A stretch of 6,539 nt of DNA from Caryophanales bacterium UBA1624 (GCA_002321395.1 DCMK01000082.1:8135-14673); one strand, 5' to 3'; counted from the stretch's first letter, positions 1 to 6,528 are shown. Notes: generated from the letters alone by a model not told the origin. A program made the numbers and translations.

Positions 1-989
1 TCTTTTGCGGGGATTTTCGTTTCATTGATCCCCCGAACGACCGTCAAGGAGAAAGTTTTCCCTTTTTCCGTTTTGGGGTATCCGGGGCATTGGGACACAT
101 CCCTAGGGGCTCCGAAGACCTCCGTGCGGATCCTCCGATTGGGAACGCCGAGTTTCCGAAGCTCGCCGAGAGCGTATCGGTACATCGGCAAGGGCCCGCA
201 AAGGAAGAAGGTCGGATCCTCCCCCATGTATTTGGAGATGATCTCCGCGGATAAAAACCCTCTTTCGTCTTTTTCGCCCAAAGCCTCGTCCGGTCCGGAA
301 ATGACATGGATCAGGCGCACCCTTGGGCAAGAAGCGGCCACATCTTCCAACCGCCTTTTCAGCACGATATCGCTTTTCGACACCGAACCAAGAAGGATCG
401 TAAGGTCCGCGTCGATGCCCCCATGGGCGATCTCCAACGCCATCGATAGGAACGGAGTGACCCCGCTCCCCCCGGCCAAAGCGACGATGTTCTTCGAATC
501 GCGGAGGGGTTCGATGTAGAAGTGGCCGAAGGGAAGGTGAACGGAAAACCAATCCCCGGGCTTCGCGTTTTCGAAAAGATAATCCGAGGCGAATCCCTGC
601 CCGGGTTTCCCCTTCCGCACAGCGATCGCGAAAAAGGAGCCTTCTTTTTGCCTTGCTTGGTAAGGGGCGGAGCAAATCGAGTAGGGGCGAGTCGTGACCG
701 TCGATCCGATCTTCAAATCCAAGCTGACGTATTGCCCCGCTTGGAAGGGAGGGAGTTCAAAGCCGGGAAGGGGTTTGAAAACAATCCGTTTCGACGTCGG
801 GGAAACCTCCTCCGCCGAAACGACGGAAACCTCCGTCACCTCGGGGTGAAGCTTTCGGCAAAGCTCTTTGATGGGGTCGCTGTAATCGTTTTTGTCCGAA
901 CCGGCCTTAATGCATTCTTTCCTTTTCTTATCGACCCTCATCTGGCCGGTGATATCCGAGAAAAAGCCTTTCACTTTCAGTTTTTCCAT
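1..989 (-). CDS. FAD/NAD(P)H ferredoxin-reductase-type electron-transfer protein, probably with C-terminal 2Fe-2S domain (3' end cut off by window)
   Basis: Likely moves electrons from NAD(P)H through FAD, and probably a 2Fe-2S centre, to a partner enzyme, most plausibly the FAD oxidoreductase encoded just upstream. The 329 visible residues start at the ATG at 989, after a good ribosome site (AAGGGGG, about 7 nt away) and only 2 nt past the upstream stop. Residues 1-50 are a charged N-terminal extension that I do not recognise. An FNR-type FAD-binding barrel follows, with RPYS at 101-104. The NAD(P)-binding domain has GGSGVTPF at 173-180 and CGPLPM at 264-269, followed by TEVF at 289-292. Residues 312-329 resemble the first strand of a plant-type ferredoxin domain, as in PaaE and oxygenase reductases, but the cluster cysteines would lie outside the window. 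The fold call is firm. The partner is inferred from gene order. Confidence 0.9.
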   Translation of the reverse strand, partial: MEKLKVKGFFSDITGQMRVDKKRKECIKAGSDKNDYSDPIKELCRKLHPEVTEVSVVSAEEVSPTSKRIVFKPLPGFELPPFQAGQYVSLDLKIGSTVTTRPYSICSAPYQARQKEGSFFAIAVRKGKPGQGFASDYLFENAKPGDWFSVHLPFGHFYIEPLRDSKNIVALAGGSGVTPFLSMALEIAHGGIDADLTILLGSVSKSDIVLKRRLEDVAASCPRVRLIHVISGPDEALGEKDERGFLSAEIISKYMGEDPTFFLCGPLPMYRYALGELRKLGVPNRRIRTEVFGAPRDVSQCPGYPKTEKGKTFSLTVVRGINETKIPAK

Positions 990-991
990 GT

Positions 992-2557
992 TCACGCCCC
1001 CTTCTTTTCTTTATCCCATCCCAGGATGATGTTCGCGGCGATGGCCCCGTTGTTGATGCAAACGGCCATCCCGTCCCCCGCCAAAGAAGCCGCGGAAGCC
1101 CATGTGAGGTTCTTGATGTAATGCTCTTCCCCATAATGGAGGAGCCTTGCGGCGACGGAGTCCTCCATGCGGTGCTGATAGCCATAGATTCCTCCGCGGT
1201 ACTGCCCAGAATAATGCGAGACGCTGACCGGGGTCTCAATCTCGATTTCCAAAATATGGTCGGAAAGGCTGACTCCCAGCCTTTTCTCTTCGCGTTCGAT
1301 CATGGCCTTGGCTAGCTTTCGCTTCAAAGCGAAGTATTCATCCGGCTCCACGTCGAAGAAGGATTCTGGGAGGGGGAGCGCGGTGATCGAAAGGGACGTC
1401 GTCCCGTCCGGGAGGGCTTTGGGGTTGGCCAAATTCAGGCAAGTGGTCGTCAGGTAATGCCACGGCCTCGGATGCTTCAGCTCTTCCCAGAAAACCTCAT
1501 CGGAGAAAGGCACGTCGGAATCGAAGACCGAATAATCCTCGATGCCGAGCTGTTCTGGGGTTTGGTCCAAGATCAGGATCACCGAGAAGCAGGAAACGCT
1601 TTCCTCCCGTCCGTGGATCAATTTGTAGGCCCGCGGAGGGACTTCGGACAGAGGCTCGATCATTTTCCCGTAAACCGCATCGGGATAGACGCCGGAAACG
1701 ATGTAGTCCGCATGGATTTCGTCCCCTCGCTTCGTCCTCACCCCATAAGCCGCGCCGCGCTTCACCAAGATCTTCTCCACCTCGGTCTCATATTCGAACT
1801 GGACCCCTTTCTTTTGGCACGCCATGGCCATGGCAAGAGACATGCCGAAGGAAAAGTTCCTTGGAACGTAACTCCCGCCGGTCAGATAATCCCCCATCAA
1901 ATATCCATAGATCGTGAAAGGGAGGCTCGAAATAGGCTGCCCCACGTAAATCCAATAGCCGGACAAAGCCTCCTGCACCTTCCGGGGGATCCCCATCCAA
2001 TCCATGACTTCTTGGGCGGAATAACCCGCCGTCGCAGTCATCGACCAATGATGCTTCACCATGTCGATTTTGGAGACTTTGTGGTCGTTCATGTAATTCG
2101 TCGAATCGACGATTTCTTTGCAAACATGCAGCAAACGGTCTACTTTCTCTTGGTTCCCGGGGTATTTCTTTTCGATTTCCTTCGCGGCGAAATACACCCC
2201 ATCTTTGTCGATCCCCGCATGGAGGACGATGTCCATGTCATCGTCGGGAACCGTGAGGCGATACGCCTCCGGGACCCGCAGCCAATCGATGTCGACGCCA
2301 AGGCTCTCCAAATAAGTCCGCACCGACAAAGGGTTTTCCTTTGGGCCGATGGACATCATCTCATGGAGCGAGCCCTCCATCTCATATCCTCCGCGAACAA
2401 AGCTGGTCGCAAGCCCGCCAGGAAGATTGTGCCTTTCCAAAATCAAAACGGACTTCCCGTGGGAAGCAAGCGACAAAGCCGCGGACATCCCAGCCAGGGA
2501 TCCCCCAATCACGATGACATCGTAATGGGGTTTGTAAAAAAGGGTTCCCTTATCCAT
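992..2557 (-). CDS. CrtI/RetSat/CrtISO-like FAD-dependent oxidoreductase (COG1233-type), putative acyl-chain saturase or desaturase
   Basis: A 521-residue flavoprotein of the phytoene desaturase / carotenoid isomerase / retinol saturase group. These enzymes use FAD to desaturate, isomerise or saturate conjugated polyene chains. The N-terminal dinucleotide fold is clear: GGSLAG at 18-23, the ribose-binding acidic residue E41, then the NLPGG loop at 44-48. The C-terminal FAD-contacting segment SLAGDGM is near 491-497, with the usual NNGAIAANIIL helix after it. Length matches the family. The start at 2557 has an AAAGGAGG ribosome site about 11 nt upstream, which lies inside an inverted repeat. 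No carotenoid genes (phytoene synthase, GGPP synthase) are visible. Instead its neighbours are an ACP, an acyl-ACP thioesterase and an acyl ligase, plus a reductase 2 nt downstream. I therefore infer a fatty acyl substrate, with double-bond reduction more likely than desaturation because a reductase is paired with it. The exact reaction is unknown. Confidence 0.88.
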   Translation of the reverse strand: MDKGTLFYKPHYDVIVIGGSLAGMSAALSLASHGKSVLILERHNLPGGLATSFVRGGYEMEGSLHEMMSIGPKENPLSVRTYLESLGVDIDWLRVPEAYRLTVPDDDMDIVLHAGIDKDGVYFAAKEIEKKYPGNQEKVDRLLHVCKEIVDSTNYMNDHKVSKIDMVKHHWSMTATAGYSAQEVMDWMGIPRKVQEALSGYWIYVGQPISSLPFTIYGYLMGDYLTGGSYVPRNFSFGMSLAMAMACQKKGVQFEYETEVEKILVKRGAAYGVRTKRGDEIHADYIVSGVYPDAVYGKMIEPLSEVPPRAYKLIHGREESVSCFSVILILDQTPEQLGIEDYSVFDSDVPFSDEVFWEELKHPRPWHYLTTTCLNLANPKALPDGTTSLSITALPLPESFFDVEPDEYFALKRKLAKAMIEREEKRLGVSLSDHILEIEIETPVSVSHYSGQYRGGIYGYQHRMEDSVAARLLHYGEEHYIKNLTWASAASLAGDGMAVCINNGAIAANIILGWDKEKKGA

Positions 2558-2569
2558 GAAGCGCCCACC

Positions 2570-2604
2570 CTCCTTTTGGTAGAAGAGTATGCCCTCAAAA
2601 GGAG
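2570..2604 (-). promoter_or_regulatory. Inverted repeat covering the ribosome binding site of the FAD oxidoreductase
   Basis: In the 51-nt gap between the thioesterase stop and the FAD oxidoreductase start, CTCCTTTTG (arm at 2596-2604, read on the minus strand) is perfectly complementary to CAAAAGGAG (2570-2578). The arms are 9 bp and the loop 17 nt. The second arm contains most of the AAAGGAGG ribosome site for the gene starting at 2557. The hairpin would hide that site in the mRNA and could lower or condition translation at this point in the operon. There is no U-run after it, so it is not a terminator. The pairing is seen directly. The regulatory role is inferred. Confidence 0.5.
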
Positions 2605-2608
2605 ATGG

Positions 2609-3307
2609 TCAACGTTGGAAAAGCAAGCGGAGGAAGAATTCCGGGCAGGAGAAAACGTAGGTCCCGTTTTCCTCCCCGTAGCTCACCTCAGTCTTCTCCC
2701 CCAACGGGATTTCCTTCCGATAGGCGATCTCGATTTCCTTCGGGGAGAAGGACAATAGGAAGGGGATGGGGATCAAGTTTTCGGCTTTGTCGAGATAAGC
2801 CGTGTTGTTCAGATGGCCGTTGAGGTCGCAATCCCTCCATTCGGCCTGGAAGCAAACCCTCCCCATAAGAGGGAAGGACTTCATGGGGAACTGAAAAGGA
2901 ATTTCGCCGCCCTCTTCTTTCCCCTCAATCACCACCCCATGCTCCTCGGGGTTGACCATGACGCGGGTTTTTTGATCGATCAAAGCCCATACGGAGCTCG
3001 CTTTTAGAAGAAGTTCGCCGCCTTCGGTTTCCATGACGCAATGGCGGGGGAACAAAAAGGGGATCCTCTTCCCGGGGTAGGAAGTCAAAACGACCTTCTC
3101 CCCATAGACGGGGAGGCGGGAAATCTCCACCCTTTGCTTGCCGAGCACCCAAAGGAGCCCTTTGTCCAAGGTTTTTTCCCTTGGGTACCCCAAAGCCTCC
3201 GTGTCGGCGATGGAAATCTCCTGAAGCAGTTGGAAAAGGCGCGACAGGCGAAGCTCCCTCTTCGCGTCGCAATCCTCCGTCAAAAGGGTGAGCTTTTGGG
3301 TAAGCAT
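2609..3307 (-). CDS. Acyl-ACP thioesterase, FatA/FatB type (double hotdog)
   Basis: Hydrolyses acyl-ACP to free fatty acid plus holo-ACP in the cytoplasm. The 232 residues match the length of bacterial members of this family and form two hotdog halves. The first half carries the YGEKVVLTSYPG region (68-79) and SVWALIDQKTR (105-115). The second half begins near 150 and contains the hallmark motif DLNGHLNNTAYL at 161-172. By comparison with plant FatB, the likely catalytic residues are D161, N163, H165 and E199, the last in YRKEI, which corresponds to the plant YRREC. The ATG at 3307 is 3 nt past the ACP stop and has no convincing ribosome site of its own, so translation is probably coupled to the ACP. 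Its place directly after an ACP gene suggests it unloads that carrier. Acyl-chain specificity cannot be read. Confidence 0.92.
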   Translation of the reverse strand: MLTQKLTLLTEDCDAKRELRLSRLFQLLQEISIADTEALGYPREKTLDKGLLWVLGKQRVEISRLPVYGEKVVLTSYPGKRIPFLFPRHCVMETEGGELLLKASSVWALIDQKTRVMVNPEEHGVVIEGKEEGGEIPFQFPMKSFPLMGRVCFQAEWRDCDLNGHLNNTAYLDKAENLIPIPFLLSFSPKEIEIAYRKEIPLGEKTEVSYGEENGTYVFSCPEFFLRLLFQR

Positions 3308-3310
3308 CGT

Positions 3311-3565
3311 TCAGTTTTGCTTGGAAAGGCGCAGCTGGATCTCATCGAGCAAAGCGCCGAAAGTGGAAAGCTTCGCCCACTTTTTTTGGGGGATTTGGAT
3401 CCCGAATCCCGCTTCGATCTGCGTCATTAAGTAAATGAAGGACATCGAGTCCACGCTGGCGTCGGTATTGATGTTGGAACCTTCTTCGATCTTCGCCTCC
3501 GCCAAATCCGGCACGCAAGCGCGGATGATGGACAAAGCCTTCTTTTTGATTTCTTCTCGTTTCAT
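3311..3565 (-). CDS. Acyl carrier protein, probably dedicated to this operon
   Basis: A small acidic, helical carrier of 84 residues that holds acyl chains as thioesters on a 4'-phosphopantetheine arm. The attachment site is S40 within DASVDSMSFIYLM (35-47), a DSM variant of the usual DSL motif, followed by the typical helix II/III pattern EAGFGIQIP at 51-59. I chose the ATG at 3565 because an AAGGGAG ribosome site ends 5 nt before it and overlaps the ligase stop codon. A GTG two codons earlier would start inside that site. It sits between an acyl ligase and an acyl-ACP thioesterase, with no ketosynthase or malonyl transferase nearby. This suggests a specialised carrier for pre-formed fatty acids rather than the housekeeping AcpP. 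I infer modification by a phosphopantetheinyl transferase encoded elsewhere. Confidence 0.92.
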   Translation of the reverse strand: MKREEIKKKALSIIRACVPDLAEAKIEEGSNINTDASVDSMSFIYLMTQIEAGFGIQIPQKKWAKLSTFGALLDEIQLRLSKQN

Positions 3566-3575
3566 AACCACTCCC

Positions 3576-4955
3576 TTAGTCTACAAGCAGCAAAGGCAAT
3601 TGCCACCGTTTGATTTTCCCCGTTTGGGTCCTAGGAAGGGGATCGGGGAAATATTGGGTTTGGGCAATCCGGTGGGAATAAGGGCAAGTTTGATTGAACG
3701 CCAAGACCGCTTGGGAATAATCATCCCCCATCTTGGCCTTGCCCACGCAAAGGACGACTTGGCCTTTTTTGCTGAGGCAAGCAGCGAAGTCGACCCCCTC
3801 CCCCAAGAAGGAGGCGAGCTTTGCTTCGAACTCCGGGAGGAAGATCTTGCTTCCGTCGCTGAGCACGAGCATCTCTTTCTTCCTTCCGATGACATGGAGT
3901 AGGCCGTCATCGTCGATCCTCCCAAGGTCCCCGGTCTTAAGATATCCCTGAGAGAATGCGCCTTCCGTGGATTTCCTGTCTTTGTAATAGCCCTTCATGA
4001 CAAGCGATGGGCAAGAAAGCAGGATTTCCCCGTCTTCTCCCAATTTCGCCTCTACCTCTGGGCATAATGTCATCGCCTTCGGATCCTCGCCCAAAGACAG
4101 AGCAACTCCGGAGCTCGTCTCGGTAAGGCCATAGCCGAAGCTCACGCGGATCCCTTGGCTCCTCAATGCCTGCAGCACCGATTCGGGGCAATCGCCCGCG
4201 CCGATCAGGATCAGCCGCAATTCGGGATTCAAAAGGCGGTGGGCCAAAAGGAACCCGGCCATTTGGGGGACGAGGCTCACCGCGGTGGGCCGATAGAAAA
4301 GGAAGTCCGTGAAGAAGGACCTGATCCCTCCGCCCAAGGCCAAACTAGCCCCGCAGGAAAGGGGCCAAAGGAAAGAGCAGACGAACCCAAAGACATGGGA
4401 GAGGGGCAAGCAGGAATACAGAAGGTCTTTGGGGGAAAGGGGGAGCAAGCTAGCCCCATTGAATGCGGAGGAACACAGGCTTTCCTGAGTCAAAACGACC
4501 GCTTTGTTGCTGGAAGTGGTCCCGGAAGTGAAGAAAAGGATATTCCCCTCCCCTTCCGCTTTGTTTTTCGACAAAGCCTCGGAAAGGCCCTCGGTGAGTT
4601 CTTTGGGTCCCAAAAGGAAATCAATGTCCGCGGCTTGGATCTGCTTGACCAAAACGCGAGGGTCCTCCAAAGGGGAAAGGAGGGCGATTTGAATATGGGC
4701 GGAGGCATAGGCCAAAATCGCCAAAATCGATGATAGGCTTCCGTCCGCGAAGATGCCGATGCAGCCATGCTCCTCAACCGGGAAATCCTCAACCAATCGG
4801 ATCAAAGACGCATAATCAAGAACCGATTTTCCGTTTTCTTGTTTGAAGACGATCGCGGGAGAAGAGGGATCCTGGCCGCGAAGCATATCTAGAAACGAAG
4901 AGTAATGCCTGATATTCATAGGGTGAAACCATGATAACCCTCTCGATATCGCCAT
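3576..4955 (-). CDS. AMP-forming acyl ligase (ANL superfamily), putative fatty acyl-ACP synthetase
   Basis: Activates a carboxylic acid with ATP to an acyl-adenylate and transfers it to a thiol, here probably the phosphopantetheine of the ACP encoded 10 nt downstream, otherwise CoA. Numbering from the MNIRHYSS methionine at 4919, the ANL signatures are the P-loop TSGTTSSNK (131-139), YGLTETSSG (263-271), TGD (329-331), the GRKKEM hinge region (345-350), and TGKIKR near the C-terminus with catalytic lysine K435. At about 447-459 residues it is shorter than most long-chain acyl-CoA synthetases (over 500) and looks compact but complete. The start is uncertain. The ATG at 4955 has a GAAAGGA site about 13 nt away, whereas the ATG at 4919 has no well-spaced site but gives a natural N-terminus. 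The reading frame stays open to 5261, but that part runs antisense into the isomerase gene and is not believable. Confidence 0.88.
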   Translation of the reverse strand: MAISRGLSWFHPMNIRHYSSFLDMLRGQDPSSPAIVFKQENGKSVLDYASLIRLVEDFPVEEHGCIGIFADGSLSSILAILAYASAHIQIALLSPLEDPRVLVKQIQAADIDFLLGPKELTEGLSEALSKNKAEGEGNILFFTSGTTSSNKAVVLTQESLCSSAFNGASLLPLSPKDLLYSCLPLSHVFGFVCSFLWPLSCGASLALGGGIRSFFTDFLFYRPTAVSLVPQMAGFLLAHRLLNPELRLILIGAGDCPESVLQALRSQGIRVSFGYGLTETSSGVALSLGEDPKAMTLCPEVEAKLGEDGEILLSCPSLVMKGYYKDRKSTEGAFSQGYLKTGDLGRIDDDGLLHVIGRKKEMLVLSDGSKIFLPEFEAKLASFLGEGVDFAACLSKKGQVVLCVGKAKMGDDYSQAVLAFNQTCPYSHRIAQTQYFPDPLPRTQTGKIKRWQLPLLLVD

Positions 4956-5024
4956 ATCGGTAAAGTTTTCCTTTCTTCGAAACGGCGTTCTAGAATAGGG
5001 CCAACATAAAGGAGAATGTTCGAA
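4956..5024. promoter_or_regulatory. Divergent promoter/operator region between the acyl-ligase operon and the isomerase gene
   Basis: Both transcription units must be driven from this short interval or its immediate edges. For the plus strand, TAGAAT at 4991-4996 is a reasonable -10 box. No good -35 box stands 17 nt upstream of it, which hints at activator dependence or a different sigma factor. The region contains short palindromes: TTCTAGAA at 4988-4995, overlapping the -10; TTCGAA at 4976-4981 and again at 5019-5024; and just inside the left edge the inverted repeat CGATAT-CGCC-ATATCG at 4944-4959. Any of these could be an operator for a fatty-acid-responsive regulator. No known operator motif was recognised. 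A minus-strand promoter was not resolved. Confidence 0.5.
5008..5014 (+). promoter_or_regulatory. Ribosome binding site that decides the isomerase start
   Basis: AAAGGAG ends 10 nt before the ATG at 5025, but only 1 nt before an in-frame ATG at 5016. Spacing therefore favours 5025. The site lies in the loop of a small AACAT/ATGTT inverted repeat (5003-5007 and 5016-5020), which would leave it exposed. Confidence 0.75.
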
Positions 5025-6479
5025 ATGGACAAAAACGTTCGTATCGCCATCATCGGCGCCGGGCCGGCTGGGCTTTCCGCCGCCATGTACCTCGAAAAGA
5101 AGGGGTACGACAACTACGTCATCTACGAAAGGAACAACCGCGTCGGCGGGAAATGCTACTCCCCGACCTTCAACGGGAAGCGTTATGAAATGGGCGCCAT
5201 CATGGGCGTTCCTTCCTATTACGCCGTCCACGACGTGGAAGAATTCGCCGGGGTCGAGCACAAAGGACCCTGCCTATACCGCAAATACAAATACCCCGAT
5301 GGAAAGCCGGACTACCGTTGGGACACCGAAGACGCCATGAAGAGCCCGATGAAGTTCTTCTTCAAACACCCGGGAGCGGCTTTGCATTTGAAGAAGCTTC
5401 AGAAGCAGATCAAGAAATTCGGCGAGATCCTCGCGACCAAATACAAAGGATATGACGTCACCGGCCACATCGGCGTCGCCCAAGGCAAATACGATGGCTT
5501 CGCCGTCACCCCGGGGCGTGAGCACGTTTCCGGCGAGAACCCCAACCTGAAAGACCTCACGATGCCCTTCAAAGACTTCTGCGAGATGAATGGCGTGCCC
5601 CTCGTTCAGGAAGTTTGGATTCAGCCCTTCACTTCCTTCGGATACGGATTCTTCGACGAAATCCCGGCCGCTTACGTCCTCAAGTACCTCGACTTCCAAA
5701 CCATGATGAACTTCGTCAAGATCAACCTTTGGACTTGGAAAGACGGCACCCAATCGATCTTCGAAGCCCTCAACGAGCATTTGAAGCACAAAGCGGTTTT
5801 GAATTCCAACATCAGCAAAGTCGTCCGCGGCGACAAGGTCACCCTCACCGTCAACGGGAAGGAAGAGGTCTTCGACAAGATCATCATCACCGCCCCGCTT
5901 CAGATCGCCACCGAAAAGAACCCGATGAACAACCCGTTCGCGGTTTCCTTGGACAAGTGGCTCGACGTCAACGACGAGGAAAGGGCCCTCTTCTCCAAGA
6001 TCGACTACGAGCGTTACGACACCCAAGCCTTCCAAGTCGAAGCCGACAAATACCCCGATGTCTCTTACTACATCGTCGACAACATGGTCCCTGAGAGGAT
6101 GCCGCACGTCATGGTCTACTATCGCCGTTGGACCGGCGAGAAAGACATGCCGATCGTCTCCTATTCCCTCCGTCACCACAAGACCTTCAATGGCGGAAAA
6201 GAGCTTCCCTACGAAGATAGCGCCAAGATTATCTCCCAGGACATGAAGGATCTTGATTGCCCGATCCGAGTGGTCGATGGCAAAGAGCAGATCCTCACTC
6301 GCTTCCAATCCTACTACTTCCCCCACGTCTATTCCGAGGATTACGCCGCGGGATGGTACGACAAAGTCGAAGCCATGCAGGGCAAGAACAACACCTTCTA
6401 CGCCGGCGAGATCATGTCCTACGGCGACATGGACGAAACCATCGAATACTCCCACGACCTCGTGGAAAGATTCTTCTAA
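5025..6479 (+). CDS. Polyunsaturated fatty acid isomerase (PAI-type flavoprotein; conjugated fatty acid former)
   Basis: Expected to move a double bond in linoleic acid or related free polyunsaturated fatty acids to give a conjugated diene, by FAD-mediated hydride abstraction and return with no net redox change. The 484 residues start with a Rossmann FAD motif GAGPAG (11-16), E35 for the ribose and RVGGKC (39-44). I recognise blocks shared with my recollection of P. acnes PAI: RYEMGAIMGVPSY (53-65), LATKYKGYD (136-144), PFTSFGYGFFDEIPAAYVLK (201-220), LWTWKDGTQ (235-243), HVMVYYRRW (361-369), and the C-terminal stretch from SEDYAAGWY (437-445) through TFYAGEIMSYG (457-467). R86 and F202 fall near the gatekeeper residues described for PAI. 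It is about 60 residues longer than PAI (near 424), with extra sequence around 100-135, 148-178 and 294-310. Codons are strongly C-ending, unlike the minus-strand genes, suggesting high expression. Regiospecificity is not predictable. Confidence 0.9.
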   Translation: MDKNVRIAIIGAGPAGLSAAMYLEKKGYDNYVIYERNNRVGGKCYSPTFNGKRYEMGAIMGVPSYYAVHDVEEFAGVEHKGPCLYRKYKYPDGKPDYRWDTEDAMKSPMKFFFKHPGAALHLKKLQKQIKKFGEILATKYKGYDVTGHIGVAQGKYDGFAVTPGREHVSGENPNLKDLTMPFKDFCEMNGVPLVQEVWIQPFTSFGYGFFDEIPAAYVLKYLDFQTMMNFVKINLWTWKDGTQSIFEALNEHLKHKAVLNSNISKVVRGDKVTLTVNGKEEVFDKIIITAPLQIATEKNPMNNPFAVSLDKWLDVNDEERALFSKIDYERYDTQAFQVEADKYPDVSYYIVDNMVPERMPHVMVYYRRWTGEKDMPIVSYSLRHHKTFNGGKELPYEDSAKIISQDMKDLDCPIRVVDGKEQILTRFQSYYFPHVYSEDYAAGWYDKVEAMQGKNNTFYAGEIMSYGDMDETIEYSHDLVERFF

Positions 6480-6491
6480 GCGAAAGCAGGG

Positions 6492-6524
6492 AGCCGCGTT
6501 CCTTATCGAACGCGGCTTTTTCTT
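6492..6524 (+). terminator. Rho-independent terminator of the isomerase gene
   Basis: A perfect 10-bp GC-rich stem, AGCCGCGTTC (6492-6501) with GAACGCGGCT (6508-6517), closes a 6-nt loop and is followed by a T-run (6518-6524, one C). It begins 13 nt after the isomerase stop. There is no A-run on its left side, so it should work only for plus-strand transcripts. Confidence 0.93.
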
Positions 6525-6528
6525 GCGC

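Noticed and set aside
25..1121. Two plus-strand frames (25-519 and 522-1121) and a minus-strand frame at 103-675
   Set aside because: The region is fully explained by the minus-strand reductase frame from 989 to the edge, with FAD and NAD(P) motifs. These others are shadows of it in other frames.
992..2557. Carotenoid biosynthesis (phytoene desaturase) as the role of the FAD oxidoreductase
   Set aside because: No phytoene synthase, prenyl synthase or cyclase is visible, and all neighbours handle acyl thioesters or electrons. It is kept only as a fallback family label.
1457..2758. Long open frame (433 codons) on the plus strand opposite the FAD oxidoreductase and thioesterase
   Set aside because: The complementary strand has clear FAD and thioesterase motifs in tight operon order. 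This frame has none and spans the gap between two real genes.
4816..4932. A 38-codon minus-strand frame starting at ATG 4932 with a well-spaced AGAGGG site, overlapping the ligase start in another frame
   Set aside because: Its peptide is unremarkable and it lies inside the ligase coding region. A leader-peptide role is possible but nothing supports it beyond the spacing.
5016..5024. Isomerase start at the earlier in-frame ATG (5016)
   Set aside because: It lies only 1 nt from the AAAGGAG ribosome site, too close for initiation. The ATG at 5025 has normal spacing and gives an N-terminus like PAI.
4956..5261. N-terminal extension of the acyl ligase to a start at 5261
   Set aside because: It would run antisense through the first ~80 codons of the isomerase and across the divergent promoter region. 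ANL family alignment begins near the methionines at 4955 or 4919.
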